From Nemertoderma westbladi (lineage: Eukaryota > Xenacoelomorpha > Nemertodermatida > Nemertodermatidae): DNA of 31,309 nt. The DNA is taken from contig JAUCBJ010007948.1 in the NCBI GenBank assembly GCA_032718475.1, forward strand, positions 1-31,309. Direction: 5' to 3'. This document shows positions 11,001 to 21,933 of this stretch, piece after piece. The notes beneath the pieces were generated by a model. It was not told the origin of the DNA and made no database searches. It saw only the letters and a program-made list of their open reading frames with translations. Position numbers and translations under genes: made by a program. Within the stretch, counting starts at the first letter, position 1. Each line of letters opens with the position of its first letter.

Positions 11001-14000
11001 ATTTAATTGTTTCTAACCCAACCATATTTACGAGAACGACAGCCCTTATTTAATTGTTTCTAACCCAACCATATTTACGAGAACGACAGCCCTTATTTAA
11101 TTGTTTCTAACCCAACCATATTTACGAGAACGACAGCCCTTATTTAATTGTTTCTAACCCAACCATATTTACGAGAACGACATCCCTTATTTAATTGTTT
11201 CTAACCCAACCATATTTACGAGAACGACATCCCTTATTTAATTGTTTCTAACCCAACCATATTTACGAGAACGACATCCCTTATTTAATTGTTTCTAACC
11301 CAACCATATTTACGAGAACGACAGCCCTTATTTAATTGTTTCTAACCCAACCATATTTACGAGAACGACAGCCCTTATTTAATTGTTTCTAACCCAACCA
11401 TATTTACGAGAACGACATCCCTTATTTAATTGTTTCTAACCCAACCATATTTACGAGAACGACAGCCCTTATTTAATTGTTTCTAACCCAACCATATTTA
11501 CGAGAACGACAGCCCTTATTTAATTGTTTCTAACCCAACCATATTTACGAGAACGACAGCCCTTATTTAATTGTTTCTAACCCAACCATATTTACGAGAA
11601 CGACAGCCCTTATTTAATTGTTTCTAACCCAACCATATTTACGAGAACGACAGCCCTTATTTAATTGTTTCTAACCCAACCATATTTACGAGAACGACAT
11701 CCCTTATTTAATTGTTTCTAACCCAACCATATTTACGAGAACGACAGCCCTTATTTAATTGTTTCTAACCCAACCATATTTACGAGAACGACAGCCCTTA
11801 TTTAATTGTTTCTAACCCAACCATATTTACGAGAACGACAGCCCTTATTTAATTGTTTCTAACCCAACCATATTTACGAGAACGACAGCCCTTATTTAAT
11901 TGTTTCTAACCCAACCATATTTACGAGAACGACATCCCTTATTTAATTGTTTCTAACCCAACCATATTTACGAGAACGACAGCCCTTATTTAATTGTTTC
12001 TAACCCAACCATATTTACGAGAACGACAGCCCTTATTTAATTGTTTCTAACCCAACCATATTTACGAGAACGACAGCCCTTATTTAATTGTTTCTAACCC
12101 AACCATATTTACGAGAACGACATCCCTTATTTAATTGTTTCTAACCCAACCATATTTACGAGAACGACATCCCTTATTTAATTGTTTCTAACCCAACCAT
12201 ATTTACGAGAACGACATCCCTTATTTAATTGTTTCTAACCCAACCATATTTACGAGAACGACATCCCTTATTTAATTGTTTCTAACCCAACCATATTTAC
12301 GAGAACGACATCCCTTATTTAATTGTTTCTAACCCAACCATATTTACGAGAACGACAGCCCTTATTTAATTGTTTCTAACCCAACCATATTTACGAGAAC
12401 GACAGCCCTTATTTAATTGTTTCTAACCCAACCATATTTACGAGAACGACATCCCTTATTTAATTGTTTCTAACCCAACCATATTTACGAGAACGACATC
12501 CCTTATTTAATTGTTTCTAACCCAACCATATTTACGAGAACGACAGCCCTTATTTAATTGTTTCTAACCCAACCATATTTACGAGAACGACAGCCCTTAT
12601 TTAATTGTTTCTAACCCAACCATATTTACGAGAACGACAGCCCTTATTTAATTGTTTCTAACCCAACCATATTTACGAGAACGACAGCCCTTATTTAATT
12701 GTTTCTAACCCAACCATATTTACGAGAACGACATCCCTTATTTAATTGTTTCTAACCCAACCATATTTACGAGAACGACAGCCCTTATTTAATTGTTTCT
12801 AACCCAACCATATTTACGAGAACGACATCCCTTATTTAATTGTTTCTAACCCAACCATATTTACGAGAACGACAGCCCTTATTTAATTGTTTCTAACCCA
12901 ACCATATTTACGAGAACGACAGCCCTTATTTAATTGTTTCTAACCCAACCATATTTACGAGAACGACAGCCCTTATTTAATTGTTTCTAACCCAACCATA
13001 TTTACGAGAACGACAGCCCTTATTTAATTGTTTCTAACCCAACCATATTTACGAGAACGACATCCCTTATTTAATTGTTTCTAACCCAACCATATTTACG
13101 AGAACGACATCCCTTATTTAATTGTTTCTAACCCAACCATATTTACGAGAACGACATCCCTTATTTAATTGTTTCTAACCCAACCATATTTACGAGAACG
13201 ACAGCCCTTATTTAATTGTTTCTAACCCAACCATATTTACGAGAACGACAGCCCTTATTTAATTGTTTCTAACCCAACCATATTTACGAGAACGACATCC
13301 CTTATTTAATTGTTTCTAACCCAACCATATTTACGAGAACGACATCCCTTATTTAATTGTTTCTAACCCAACCATATTTACGAGAACGACAGCCCTTATT
13401 TAATTGTTTCTAACCCAACCATATTTACGAGAACGACATCCCTTATTTAATTGTTTCTAACCCAACCATATTTACGAGAACGACAGCCCTTATTTAATTG
13501 TTTCTAACCCAACCATATTTACGAGAACGACAGCCCTTATTTAATTGTTTCTAACCCAACCATATTTACGAGAACGACATCCCTTATTTAATTGTTTCTA
13601 ACCCAACCATATTTACGAGAACGACAGCCCTTATTTAATTGTTTCTAACCCAACCATATTTACGAGAACGACAGCCCTTATTTAATTGTTTCTAACCCAA
13701 CCATATTTACGAGAACGACAGCCCTTATTTAATTGTTTCTAACCCAACCATATTTACGAGAACGACAGCCCTTATTTAATTGTTTCTAACCCAACCATAT
13801 TTACGAGAACGACAGCCCTTATTTAATTGTTTCTAACCCAACCATATTTACGAGAACGACAGCCCTTATTTAATTGTTTCTAACCCAACCATATTTACGA
13901 GAACGACATCCCTTATTTAATTGTTTCTAACCCAACCATATTTACGAGAACGACAGCCCTTATTTAATTGTTTCTAACCCAACCATATTTACGAGAACGA

Positions 14001-15804
14001 CAGCCCTTATTTAATTGTTTCTAACCCAACCATATTTACGAGAACGACAGCCCTTATTTAATTGTTTCTAACCCAACCATATTTACGAGAACGACATCCC
14101 TTATTTAATTGTTTCTAACCCAACCATATTTACGAGAACGACAGCCCTTATTTAATTGTTTCTAACCCAACCATATTTACGAGAACGACAGCCCTTATTT
14201 AATTGTTTCTAACCCAACCATATTTACGAGAACGACAGCCCTTATTTAATTGTTTCTAACCCAACCATATTTACGAGAACGACAGCCCTTATTTAATTGT
14301 TTCTAACCCAACCATATTTACGAGAACGACAGCCCTTATTTAATTGTTTCTAACCCAACCATATTTACGAGAACGACAGCCCTTATTTAATTGTTTCTAA
14401 CCCAACCATATTTACGAGAACGACAGCCCTTATTTAATTGTTTCTAACCCAACCATATTTACGAGAACGACAGCCCTTATTTAATTGTTTCTAACCCAAC
14501 CATATTTACGAGAACGACAGCCCTTATTTAATTGTTTCTAACCCAACCATATTTACGAGAACGACAGCCCTTATTTAATTGTTTCTAACCCAACCATATT
14601 TACGAGAACGACAGCCCTTATTTAATTGTTTCTAACCCAACCATATTTACGAGAACGACAGCCCTTATTTAATTGTTTCTAACCCAACCATATTTACGAG
14701 AACGACATCCCTTATTTAATTGTTTCTAACCCAACCATATTTACGAGAACGACAGCCCTTATTTAATTGTTTCTAACCCAACCATATTTACGAGAACGAC
14801 AGCCCTTATTTAATTGTTTCTAACCCAACCATATTTACGAGAACGACAGCCCTTATTTAATTGTTTCTAACCCAACCATATTTACGAGAACGACATCCCT
14901 TATTTAATTGTTTCTAACCCAACCATATTTACGAGAACGACAGCCCTTATTTAATTGTTTCTAACCCAACCATATTTACGAGAACGACAGCCCTTATTTA
15001 ATTGTTTCTAACCCAACCATATTTACGAGAACGACAGCCCTTATTTAATTGTTTCTAACCCAACCATATTTACGAGAACGACAGCCCTTATTTAATTGTT
15101 TCTAACCCAACCATATTTACGAGAACGACAGCCCTTATTTAATTGTTTCTAACCCAACCATATTTACGAGAACGACAGCCCTTATTTAATTGTTTCTAAC
15201 CCAACCATATTTACGAGAACGACAGCCCTTATTTAATTGTTTCTAACCCAACCATATTTACGAGAACGACAGCCCTTATTTAATTGTTTCTAACCCAACC
15301 ATATTTACGAGAACGACAGCCCTTATTTAATTGTTTCTAACCCAACCATATTTACGAGAACGACAGCCCTTATTTAATTGTTTCTAACCCAACCATATTT
15401 ACGAGAACGACATCCCTTATTTAATTGTTTCTAACCCAACCATATTTACGAGAACGACAGCCCTTATTTAATTGTTTCTAACCCAACCATATTTACGAGA
15501 ACGACATCCCTTATTTAATTGTTTCTAACCCAACCATATTTACGAGAACGACAGCCCTTATTTAATTGTTTCTAACCCAACCATATTTACGAGAACGACA
15601 TCCCTTATTTAATTGTTTCTAACCCAACCATATTTACGAGAACGACAGCCCTTATTTAATTGTTTCTAACCCAACCATATTTACGAGAACGACAGCCCTT
15701 ATTTAATTGTTTCTAACCCAACCATATTTACGAGAACGACAGCCCTTATTTAATTGTTTCTAACCCAACCATATTTACGAGAACGACAGCCCTTATTTAA
15801 TTGT
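8035..15804. repeat. Satellite: 165 exact 47-bp tandem units plus a 15-bp partial unit
   Basis: Each unit begins CCCTTATTTAATTGTTTCTA, continues ACCCAACCATATTTACGAG and ends AACGACAG. Unit starts at 8035 and 15790 are 7,755 bases apart, exactly 165 x 47. I counted 165 unit junctions in between, so I see no indel. The main variation is the last base of the unit, G in most and T in about 42 units (counted by eye). Other substitutions are confined to roughly the first 35 units: A to G giving CCCGACC in units 11, 13, 16, 33 and 35, and singletons near 8313, 9089, 9169 and 9232. The array ends abruptly mid-unit at 15804. The unit length is not a multiple of three and carries stops, so it is not coding. 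Confidence 0.97.
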
Positions 15805-16210
15805 CAAATCGCCAAATTTTGTGTGACACACACCCTGTCCTGTATTATCTCTGATGTAGATATCATAGTAACCATGACTACTATTTAAACCTTTGTACTG
15901 GTTGCCTTTCTATTATTTGTTTATGTCGAATTTCAACATGTATTTCATTCATATAATAGACTTATATATTATTTTTATTGTCCGAAAATTAATAAATTAA
16001 ACAGTAAAGTAAGAGACAATAACAGTAAAGGTGCAGGTGATTGTCCTGTGGTAGGGTTGGGGTCAATTTTGGCAATCTAATTGTTTTTATTTTATTATAT
16101 ATTGAAAGCAAAGAATATGTGTTTAATCATTTAATTTTAATAATATAATAATAAGAAAAATATAATCAATTAATAAAGAAAAAGTAAAATATTGCTAATT
16201 AAAAACCCAG
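15805..16210. other. AT-rich spacer
   Basis: No gene, array or inverted repeat recognised between the 47-bp and 30-bp arrays. There is a poly-A/T-rich core at about 16080-16200. Confidence 0.6.
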
Positions 16211-16878
16211 GGGCGTTTCCGGATCCTAGATGAAAACAGGTAGCGTTCCCGGATCCCAGCTCAACTCGGGTAGCATTCCCGGATCCCAGCTAGACTCGGG
16301 TAGCATTCCCTGATCTCAGCTCAAATCGGGGATCGTTCCCGGATCCCAGCTCAACTCAGGTAGCATTCCCGGATCCTAGCTCAACTCAGGTAGCATTCCC
16401 GGATCCCAGCTCAACTCGGGTAGCATTCCCGGATCTCAGCTCAAATCGGGTATCGTTTCCGGATCCCAGCTCAACTCGGGTATCGTTCCCGGATCCCAGC
16501 TCAACTCAGGTAGCATTCCCGGATCCTAGCTCAACTCAGGTAGCATTCCCGGATCCCAGCTCAACTCGGGTAGCATTCCCGGATCTCAGCTCAAATCGGG
16601 TATCGTTCCCGGATCCCAGCTCAACTCGGGTAGCATTCCCGGATCCCAGCTCAACTCGGGTAGCGTTCCCGGATCCCAGCTCAACTCGGGTATCGTTCCC
16701 GGATCCCAGCTCAACTCGGGTAGCGTTCCCGGATCCCAGCTCAACTCGGGTAGCGTTCCCAGATCCCAGCTCAACTCGGGTAGCATTCCCGGATCCCAGC
16801 TCCACTCGGGTAGCGTTCCCGGATCCCAGCTCAACTCGGGTAGCGCTCCCGAATCCAGCTCAACTCCGGAGGTGTTTC
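16211..16878. repeat. 30-bp minisatellite, about 22 units, with a 150-bp higher-order repeat
   Basis: The consensus unit is GGTAGCATTCCCGGATCCCA followed by GCTCAACTCG. Variants include GCATTCC / GCGTTCC / TCGTTCC, CAACTCAG and CTCAGCTCAAATCG. A five-unit block with the same series of variants occurs at about 16339-16455 and again at 16489-16605, giving a 150-bp higher-order period. The edges (first unit, and the units after 16860) are degenerate. Because 30 is a multiple of three, two minus-strand frames stay open (a 10-residue VELGSGNATR repeat and a WDPGTLPELS repeat). I see no independent sign that either is translated. Confidence 0.93.
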
Positions 16879-17038
16879 TAGGATCGTGAGTGTTGATTTT
16901 GGGTTCAAACAGATCTCAGGCATTGTTCCCGGATCACCGTAACTAAGTCCGGACCCTACAGTAGACTTGCTAATGAATCTTACTTTGGTACCCGACCAAG
17001 ACACAGATTTATTGAGTTCATTGGATGATTCATTGGTT
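16879..17038. other. Degenerate edge between two arrays
   Basis: Contains eroded pieces of the 30-bp unit ('cattgttcccggatc' near 16922) and then unique sequence up to the 23-bp array. Confidence 0.5.
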
Positions 17039-17183
17039 TTTAATTCGGGGTCTACTCAGCCATTAATTCGGGGTCTACTCAGCCATTAATTCGGGGTCTA
17101 CTCAGCCATTAATTCGGGGTCTACTCAGCCATTAATTCGGGGTCTACTCAGCCATTAATTCGGGGTCTACTCAGCCATTAATT
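17039..17183. repeat. 23-bp tandem repeat, 6 copies
   Basis: The unit is ATTAATTCGGGGTCTACTCA followed by GCC. The six copies are essentially identical, followed by a 7-base partial. Perfect identity implies recent expansion. It directly precedes a reverse-transcriptase fragment. Confidence 0.95.
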
Positions 17184-17232
17184 TTGCAGATTTAGAACTT
17201 TACTCTGGCTCATCAGCCTGTAATAGACAAGT

Positions 17233-17520
17233 AATCGAATACGCAAGGGAAAGGCATGGGCAGCTTTGAACGGGTTTTCCAGGATATGGAAGTCAAATAT
17301 AATTAATAGTAAACTTAAGGTCCGATTATTTAGAGCAGCATTAGTTCCAGTACTCCGCAATGGGTGTCCATGCTGGGTTCTAACTGCTGAGGAAAGCAAA
17401 CCTCTGGATGGCACATTCACAAGAATGCTAGCCGGGTTCACCGTGTCAAGTCCAATGCACACATCTCCAACCAGACACTATAAAACATTGGAGGTGTCTC
17501 ATTGGTTCCCCCAAGCTGCT
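17233..17520 (+). pseudogene. C-terminal fragment of the same non-LTR reverse transcriptase, plus strand
   Basis: The plus-strand translation gives 'NRIRKGKAWAALNGFSRIWK', then 'SKLKVRLFRAALVPVL', 'CWVLTAEESKPLDGTFTRML' and 'YKTLEVSHWFPQ'. These match the tail of the minus-strand copy at 1812-2060. Only the region after the catalytic motif is present, with a small frame disturbance around 17285-17310 and divergence after RML. It is a truncated, dead fragment. Confidence 0.8.
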
Positions 17521-17684
17521 TTGCAGGACATTGCTTTCGCCACGAAAGCCAGTGCATAATCTTGTGCTTTGGCGGCCTCGTGGAGTGAATAAGCATGGTG
17601 GACAGCCAATGGCTTTCTTGAGACGTTCGACAGGTAACATAGATCCTTAGGCACCATTAGAGCAAGTCTTACAAGATACACGAA

Positions 17685-18078
17685 GTGGGGACTTCGCGCA
17701 GCACGAAGTTGGCAGAGCCTTAGCGAATTGACACTGTTAGGGGGTAGGTCAATTTATGCAAATAGTCACGTTGGCCCTCTAGCGGCAGACTGGAGAACTG
17801 CAGATGGATTCGCCTCCTTTGAAAGTCACAGCTAATGGTCTAATACATATCTGCCAAGTTTCAGCTTAAACGGATTAAAAGCAAAGAAATGGGAGGGCAT
17901 TTAATGTTTAGACATGTGGCCCTCTAGCGGGAGACCATTGCACTAATGGTGTCTGAAAGTCTCTCAAAAATCTCAACTTTTGCTCATATTGATACCTACA
18001 AATTTTCAACTTGGCAGCTTTAAATCCGACAAAGTTATTAGCATGTCAAAATCGTAACGACGACGACGACGACGACGA

Positions 18079-18133
<55 letters not shown>

Positions 18134-18210
18134 TACTATTTGCATAAATTGACCCACCCCCTAACAGTTTCAATTCGCTAAGGCTCCGCCAACTTCGTGG
18201 CTCGCCCCAC
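17685..18210. mobile_element. DNA element of about 525 bp with long (64-bp) terminal inverted repeats
   Basis: 17703-17766 and 18135-18198 are inverted copies differing at only about 3 of 64 positions. They include TTAGCGAATTGA and GGTCAATTTATGCAAATAGT (one or two differences in the partner). The outermost part is looser: 'gtgggg' at 17685 against 'ccccac' at 18205. The interior has two 'ggccctctagcgg' boxes (near 17773 and 17921), no coding capacity and a (ACG)n run. Its 3' terminal string 'cgtggctcgccccaca' recurs near 30216-30230, suggesting another, partial copy. Confidence 0.78.
18057..18133. repeat. (ACG)n trinucleotide microsatellite
   Basis: About 25 ACG triplets with one ATG interruption, inside the inverted-repeat element. 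The minus-strand poly-Arg open frame it creates is an artefact of the repeat. Confidence 0.95.
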
Positions 18211-18770
18211 AAGTGTTAAAATATTTTTTCATACCAGCTTTATTAAGGGGACCGCTACACTTGTTGAGAGAAACTTGTTTGCACTACCTGTGCGTACAGG
18301 GCGTCTGGGGATCTCAAATCCCACAACCAATGCAACACATAGCTATGATACATCCCGTCCAGTAACAGCTATGGCCCGTTCATATATTGGGAGTGGCTCT
18401 GACATTAACTTAACAGAGTCGGTGTGATTCATTTATAAATAGGTCTGTGTGTTCTGGATGCTAAGCTGTCTTCTGCGAAGGAGACCAAGGAACAAAATGC
18501 CGGGGCACCGACAGTTGAGAGGGCGTCATCAGTAACATCTCACTGGCTAACAGTGAGATTCAGCACTTAGACCTTTCGCCCTGCGAATTTCGCGATGTCT
18601 TGTCTTTGCGATACTGTCGCCCTCTTGCCAATGCGCCGAGCTTCTGTGATGGATGTGGGGATATCTAAACCTTACGCCTTAACGAGGTCAGAGATGCACA
18701 GGGCGGGCTTTTTGGTTTGGCATTCCCAGGTGCTTCAGTTGAACGGGAGCCGATCATATAATAATTGTAT
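18195..18770 (+). pseudogene. C-terminal remnant of a second non-LTR retrotransposon family
   Basis: The plus strand encodes 'ERNLFALPVRTGRLGISNPT', the conserved 'L.LP.R.GGLG..NP' block found after the reverse transcriptase in some invertebrate LINEs. Next come 'SRPVTAMARSYIG' and then, in another frame, 'CEFRDVLSLRYCRPLANAP' with 'FCDGCG', matching the family's 'FRDAL.LRYG..L...P..C.CG' block. Near 18685 'NEVRDAQGGLFGLAFPGASV' and EREPI match the following 'N..RD...' block. At least two frameshifts and several stops separate these pieces. The catalytic domain is absent. This family is distinct from the copies at 1812, 7485, 17233 and 29457. Confidence 0.7.
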
Positions 18771-18799
18771 ATGAATTTTAAAGATTAATAAATTGTTTA

Positions 18800-19006
18800 A
18801 TTAATTCAACTACAGTTAATGTAAGGATGTGTAAGTGCGGTTCGATACAAACCGAAATACATATTATATGTGAGTGCCAGTCACTAGCCACCCTACGTGA
18901 CACACATAGCAATCTATCGTTTACATCAATAGAGGGTTTCTTCTCGGATAAACATCTGCATGATTGCTGCAACTTCTTGCATGCTGCTCTTATCATTTTA
19001 GAGTAG
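18800..19006 (+). pseudogene. C-terminal zinc-motif remnant of another LINE-like open frame
   Basis: An open frame ending at a TAG (19004-19006) encodes 'MCKCGSIQTEIHIICECQ' followed by 'SLATLRD'. The C-x-C-G ... H-x3-C-x-C spacing is that of the small Cys/His motif near the C terminus of many non-LTR retrotransposon proteins. It is followed within 10 bases by a long poly-C run and then a T-rich 3' region with a LINE-like tail. It lies on the same strand as the preceding remnant and could be a separate truncated element. No catalytic domain precedes it. Confidence 0.5.
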
Positions 19007-19602
19007 TCCACCTCCCCCCCCCCCCCCCCCCCCCCCCCCCATAAGCTACAAAGTATGCCATCAAGTTGTTTGTTCTTTTTCTATTTACATTATTTATTTA
19101 TTTATTTGATTTATTTTACATTACGTACGTACTTACTTACTATATATATATTTTCTTTTTTTTGATACCGCCCTGACTGGCTTCTTTTTGGACAAATTAA
19201 GTGTTAATCAATTAGTTATTGGGTATGACTGTTGATAACAATTATAATTAATTACATCGCATTTTCTACCGTGTCCGTTTGAATCTGTATTTGTGTCTTG
19301 TCATTGATCCCGCTTGCATATCATTAGTTTATCATTATTGTTAATCGATTAATTATTATTACTTATGAATCATACACATATTGTTCTCGTTCCCTAGTGG
19401 TCTGCTGCATGCTATAGTTTGTCACATTGTTCTTGTTATTGTTTTTATGACTGCTTACAAATGTACTGTATTTGTTTGTATCAATGTTGTGTCTTCCTTA
19501 CATATATTGTTATGTTACCTGTTTGTATTTTTCTGTCACTTTCTTTCATCAGTCGCTTGTGGAACTTAATTATGTCAATAAACTAATCTAAATCTAATCT
19601 AA
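19007..19602 (+). repeat. Probable LINE 3' region with poly-C run and AATAAA-(ATCTAA) tail
   Basis: Contains a 27-base C run (19014-19040), short ATTT and ACTT iterations (19090-19150) and a T-rich stretch. It ends 'aataaactaatctaaatc' / 'taatctaa' at about 19577-19602. A polyadenylation-type hexamer followed by a short tandem tail is typical of the 3' end of non-LTR elements that finish in a microsatellite rather than poly-A. A similar 'aatctaatctaa' string is at about 28000. Inference only; the short open frame at 19381-19569 is not convincing. Confidence 0.5.
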
Positions 19603-20404
19603 GCAATAAATAATCGATTAAATTAATTATATTATAGTATGATATTACATTATTATATAATCACTGGAGCTCTGCTCGAATTCCTGGAGCTATTAAAAAA
19701 ATATTGCTAATAACCACAGTGTAGCTGCAGTATAAGTGTGTACTAATTGTATTTATGTTTGTTAATAACCGGATTTGGTATAACCAGCATCACAAAATAT
19801 CTTGAAACACTTGAATAATATAGTCATATATAATTTTTATAACTTTCTTTTGGTACATTTTCCCAAAGTCGGTGATGACATCCATATGGGATCGAACTGG
19901 TGACCCTCCAGGTTGGAACCACGCTTTCACTCAAAAATTCCAAAAATATAATATATATATTTTTCATATATAATATATAAAAACATATATTACTTTAGCC
20001 CCTACCTGAGAAAGCTAATAGCAATATTGCTGCCACATAGTGCCGCCATTAATTATATTATTGTATAGTGAACCTAATTTATTTCTCATGAAAATTTATA
20101 GTGAAATTGTCTGGATTAGGGTAGACATGGGGCGGCGAATCTTATCATTGTGTTGTTTTTTATACAAAAGCAGCTACGAGGAATTGTGGAATAATCCATA
20201 AACAATGGCAAAAGAGGGCCGCAGACAAAAATGGCCAGTCTGCCCAAGTTACTCCAGTAAAATATTCCCTACGACGCAGTTAACGCATTGTCGAGGAACC
20301 CTATAACTGCGATCGGTGTGGTAGCCCTGCTGCTACCAATGGTCTACAGGGTAGCACTCATGGTGTAACACTCACCCCTTGGAGTCAGGGTCGAACCCTC
20401 ACCT
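19603..20404. other. AT-rich spacer with a possible tRNA-derived SINE fragment
   Basis: No protein gene recognised. On the minus strand, about 19940-19885, the sequence reads 'ggagggtcaccagttcgatc' followed by 'cc', which resembles the T-arm and B box of a tRNA. The D-arm and A box are not convincing, so at most this is a tRNA-derived SINE piece. From about 20325 the sequence becomes GC-richer, leading into the 74-bp array. Confidence 0.35.
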
Positions 20405-21933
20405 GGGACACCACCGCAGTGGACACTCTGGCTTCCAGTCACCTCCAACAGACTATCCCTCCGAACCCTCCCTCACCTGAGACACCACCGTAGTGGACAC
20501 TCTGGCTCCCAGTCACCTCCAACAGACTCTCCCTCCGAATCATCCCTCATCTGGGACACCACCGTAGTGGACACTCTGGCTTCCAGTCACCTCCAACAGA
20601 CTATCCCTCCGAACCCTCCCTCACCTGAGACACCACCGTAGTGGACACTCTGGCTCCCAGTCACCTCCAACAGACTCTCCTTCCGAATCATCCCTCATCT
20701 GGGACACCACCGTAGTGGACACTCTGGCTTCCAGTCACCTCCAACAGACTCTCCCTCCGAACCCTCCCTCACCTGGGACACCACCGTAGTGGACACTCTG
20801 GCTTCCAGTCACCTCCAACAGACTCTCCCTCCGAATCATCCCTCATCTGGGACACCACCGTAGTGGACACTCTGGCTTCCAGTCATCTCCAACAGACTCT
20901 CCCTCCGAACCCTCCCTCACCTGGGACACCACCGTAGTGGACACTCTGGCTTCCAGTCACCTCCAACAGACTCTCCCTCCGAATCATCCCTCATCTGGGA
21001 CACCACCGTAGTGGACACTCTGGCTCCCAGTCACCTCCAACAGACTCTCCCTTCGAACCATCCCTCATCTGGGACACCACCGTAGTGGACACTCTGGCTC
21101 CCAGTCACCTCCAACAGACTCTCCCTTCGAACCATCCCTCATCTGGGACACCACCGTAGTGGACACTCTGGCTCCCAGTCACCTCCAACAGACTCTCCCT
21201 CCGAACCCTCCCTCACCTGGGACACCACCGTAGTGGACACTCTGGCTCCCAGTCACCTCCAACAGACTCTCCCTCCGAACCCTCCCTCACCTGGGACACC
21301 ACCGTAGTGGACACTCTGGCTCCCAGTCACCTCCAACAGACTCTCCCTCCGAATCATCCCTCATCTGGGACACCACCGTAGTGGACACTCTGGCTTCCAG
21401 TCACCTCCAACAGACTCTCCCTCCGACCCTCCCTCACCTGGGACACCACCGTAGTGGACACTCTGGCTTCCAGTCACCTCCAACAGACTCTCCCTCCGAA
21501 TCATCCCTCATCTGGGACACCACCGTAGTGGACACTCTGGCTTCCAGTCACCTCCAACAGACTCTCCCTCCGAACCCTCCCTCACCTGGGACACCACCGT
21601 AGTGGACACTCTGGCTTCCAGTCACCTCCAACAGACTCTCCCTCCGAATCATCCCTCATCTGGGACACCACCGTAGTGGACACTCTGGCTCCCAGTCACC
21701 TCCAACAGACTCTCCCTTCGAACCATCCCTCATCTGGGACACCACCGTAGTGGACACTCTGGCTCCCAGTCACCTCCAACAGACTCTCCCTTCGAACCAT
21801 CCCTCATCTGGGACACCACCGTAGTGGACACTCTGGCTCCCAGTCACCTCCAACAGACTCTCCCTCCGAACCCTCCCTCACCTGGGACACCACCGTAGTG
21901 GACACTCTGGCTCCCAGTCACCTCCAACAGACA
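20405..21933. repeat. 74-bp tandem array, about 21 units, with alternating subtypes
   Basis: Units start GGGACACCACCGTAGTGGAC and contain 'cagtcacctccaacagac'. Starts are spaced 74 bases from 20405, with one 73-base unit at 21367. Three subtypes differ at the end of the unit: A (gaaccctccctcacc), B (gaatcatccctcatc) and C (ttcgaaccatccctcatc). The order by eye is ABABABAB CC AAB A B AB CC A. The block ABABCCA at 20701-21218 recurs at 21367-21883, so a segment of about 666 bp has been duplicated within the array. Unit length is not a multiple of three, so open frames here rotate and are not real. Confidence 0.94.

Noticed and set aside
8035-15804. CRISPR-like array
   Set aside because: The 47-bp units are contiguous with no unique spacers, and the surrounding genes are animal. 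It is a satellite.
8035-15804. Telomeric or interstitial telomere repeat because of the 'ctaaccc' string
   Set aside because: The string occurs once per 47-bp unit and is not iterated. The unit is unrelated to TTAGGG repeats.
17446-17681. Minus-strand open frames overlapping the 17233-17520 fragment
   Set aside because: They are antisense shadows of the recognisable plus-strand reverse transcriptase.
18006-18212. Arginine-rich minus-strand open frame
   Set aside because: It is the translation of the (ACG)n microsatellite within a transposon.
19381-19569. Hydrophobic 62-residue open frame
   Set aside because: T-rich sequence in a probable retrotransposon 3' region gives hydrophobic translations by composition, and there is no similarity.
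20350-20400. tRNA gene or SINE from the B-box-like 'gggtcgaaccct'
   Set aside because: The B-box resemblance is short, with no A box or cloverleaf around it.
21381-21602. Open frame in the 74-bp array
   Set aside because: The unit length is not a multiple of three, so the frame rotates every unit and is open only by chance.
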